Positions 5,556 through 6,629 of a stretch of DNA of 6,629 nucleotides are shown one piece after another (the first letter of the stretch is position 1; each line of letters starts with the position of its first letter). The position numbers were made by a program, and so were the translations under genes. Origin of the DNA: an uncultured cyanobacterium (lineage in GTDB: Bacteria > Cyanobacteriota > Cyanobacteriia > PCC-6307 > Cyanobiaceae); contig CAIXOZ010000002.1 in the NCBI GenBank assembly GCA_903921295.1, forward strand, positions 1-6,629. Direction: 5' to 3'. The notes under the pieces are model-generated. The model had not been told where the DNA came from. It saw nothing but the letters and a program-made list of their open reading frames with translations, and ran no database searches.

Positions 5556-6629
5556 TCAGACCTGAGAAGGGGTCGATTGGAACGGTACCGCAAGCCTCCG
5601 GACCGGGGAATCCCCTGCAGTCCCGGGGGTGTGCAGCGATCCGAGGAAGAGGCGATAGGCGGGGTTGTCGGTCTCCTCCCAATGGCGATAGCCCAGACCC
5701 TGCAGGCAGCGGTCCCAGTCCGCCCGTTCCGCATCCGCCACCTGGACCCCCACGACGATCCGGCCGACATCGGCGCCATGGTTGCGGTAGTGGAAAATGC
5801 TGATGTTCCAGTTGGCGTGGAGGCTGTTGACGAAGGTCATCAGCGCCCCTGGACGCTCGGGAAACTCAAAGCGATACAGCAGTTCGCGCAGGTCCGGCCC
5901 GGAGGCCGCCACCGCGGCTGGCAGCCGGCCGCCGACCATGTGACGCAGATGGAGCTTTGCCAGCTCATCGCCGCTGAGATCAAGGCAGGGGAATCCCTGC
6001 GCCTCCAGGCTGGCCACCAGCTGAGCGGTGTCATCGCTGCCGCTGATCTGCACTCCCACAAAAATGTGGGCCCGCGTGGGATCGGCGATCCGGTAGCTGA
6101 ATTCCGTCAGGCTGCGCTGGCCCAGCAGATCGCAGAACCTCCGCAGGCTGCCCGGATGCTCGGGGATCTCCACCGCCAGCATCGCTTCACGCTCCTCCCC
6201 GAGCTCCGCCCGCTCGGCCACAAACCGGAGGCGATCGAAGTTCATGTTGGCGCCACAGGCCACCGCCACCAGGGTGCGATCCTTCAGGCCCCGCAGGGCC
6301 ACATCGGCCTTGAGGCCGGCCACGGCCAGGGCGCCGGCGGGTTCAAGAATGGAACGGGTGTCTTCAAACACGTCCTTGATCGCAGCACAGATCGCATCGG
6401 TGGTCACCGTCACCATCCGATCGACGGTGCGCCTGGCCAGGGCATACGTGTGTTCACCGACCTGGCGCACGGCCACACCATCGGCGAACAGTCCGACCTG
6501 CTGAAGGGTGATCCGTTCACCGGCCACCAGCGAGCGCGTCATCGCATCAGCATCGACGGGCTCGACCCCGATCACCTCCACCTGGGGCCAGAGGGCCTTC
6601 ACATAGGCGGCGATGCCGGAGATCAGGCC
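5556..6629 (-). CDS. ilvA: biosynthetic threonine ammonia-lyase, C-terminal part (cut by window edge)
   Basis: IlvA is the PLP-dependent enzyme that deaminates L-threonine to 2-oxobutyrate, the first step of isoleucine synthesis, usually inhibited by isoleucine. The window holds the last 357 residues, against about 514 for the E. coli enzyme. The frame stays open to the right edge, beginning GLISGIAAYV, the end of the GGGGL phosphate loop; the PLP lysine lies outside. Visible landmarks, counted from the edge, are EPAGALAVAG (96-105) and CGANMNFDRLRFV (126-138). Two ACT-like regulatory subdomains follow, the first opening with EREAMLAVEIPEHPG (146-160) and the second with LYRFEFPERPGAL (251-263) and FHYRNHGADVGR (279-290). 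TDNPAYRLFLG (320-330) is the usual family end, and about 27 further residues follow it before the TGA. Both regulatory subdomains mark it as the long, feedback-regulated biosynthetic form. It is upstream of scpB, probably in the same transcript. Cys126 stands where E. coli has Ser315. Confidence 0.98.
   Translation of the reverse strand, partial: GLISGIAAYVKALWPQVEVIGVEPVDADAMTRSLVAGERITLQQVGLFADGVAVRQVGEHTYALARRTVDRMVTVTTDAICAAIKDVFEDTRSILEPAGALAVAGLKADVALRGLKDRTLVAVACGANMNFDRLRFVAERAELGEEREAMLAVEIPEHPGSLRRFCDLLGQRSLTEFSYRIADPTRAHIFVGVQISGSDDTAQLVASLEAQGFPCLDLSGDELAKLHLRHMVGGRLPAAVAASGPDLRELLYRFEFPERPGALMTFVNSLHANWNISIFHYRNHGADVGRIVVGVQVADAERADWDRCLQGLGYRHWEETDNPAYRLFLGSLHTPGTAGDSPVRRLAVPFQSTPSQV

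Noticed and set aside
5473..5682. The upstream stretch of the scpB frame, beginning at TTG 5682 and overlapping the end of ilvA.
   Set aside because: The part overlapping ilvA gives an Arg/Pro/Cys/His-rich sequence typical of a shadow frame, and the 5473-5555 part is Ser/Pro/Thr-rich without a start codon I could identify. I placed the start at GTG 5472, although a start further up cannot be fully excluded.

Overview
The window reads as ordinary chromosomal DNA of a GC-rich cyanobacterium, most likely of the Cyanobium / freshwater or coastal Synechococcus type. I infer this from the YlmG/Ycf19 protein, which is typical of cyanobacteria and plastids, from the ilvA-scpB-ylmG order, from the marked enrichment of CGATCG (the core of the cyanobacterial HIP1 palindrome), and from the near absence of Shine-Dalgarno motifs. 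The assignment rests on recognition, not on a search.

Layout, left to right. The minus strand carries a MacB/FtsX-type ABC transporter permease (86-1315). Upstream of it, in its own transcription direction, is a 398-base gap. The gap holds one credible small plus-strand reading frame for a single-pass membrane peptide (1472-1684). Next, on the minus strand, is pyruvate kinase, pyk (1714-3171). A 56-base divergent region separates pyk from two plus-strand genes: a MazG-like nucleotide pyrophosphohydrolase (3228-3557) and an unrecognised exported protein (3599-4120). These two converge on a minus-strand run that reads ilvA (5556 to beyond the right edge), scpB (ending at 4603) and ylmG (4270-4575). 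A short hairpin lies in the convergent gap.

How the genes relate. PK makes pyruvate and ATP at the end of glycolysis. IlvA makes 2-oxobutyrate, the first committed step to isoleucine. ScpB is the winged-helix partner of the SMC-ScpA condensin, and YlmG has been linked to nucleoid distribution in cyanobacteria and chloroplasts, so scpB-ylmG may be a chromosome-organisation pair. The two genes share a reading frame, with one TAG and nine sense codons between them, and ylmG appears to start at TTG. ScpB appears to carry long acidic, Ala/Pro/Glu-rich tails on both sides of its conserved core, and its start codon is uncertain.

I found no mobile element, CRISPR array, tRNA or rRNA, and no convincing undescribed multi-gene system. 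The most open items are the small membrane ORF at 1472, the ScpB tails and the unnamed exported protein.
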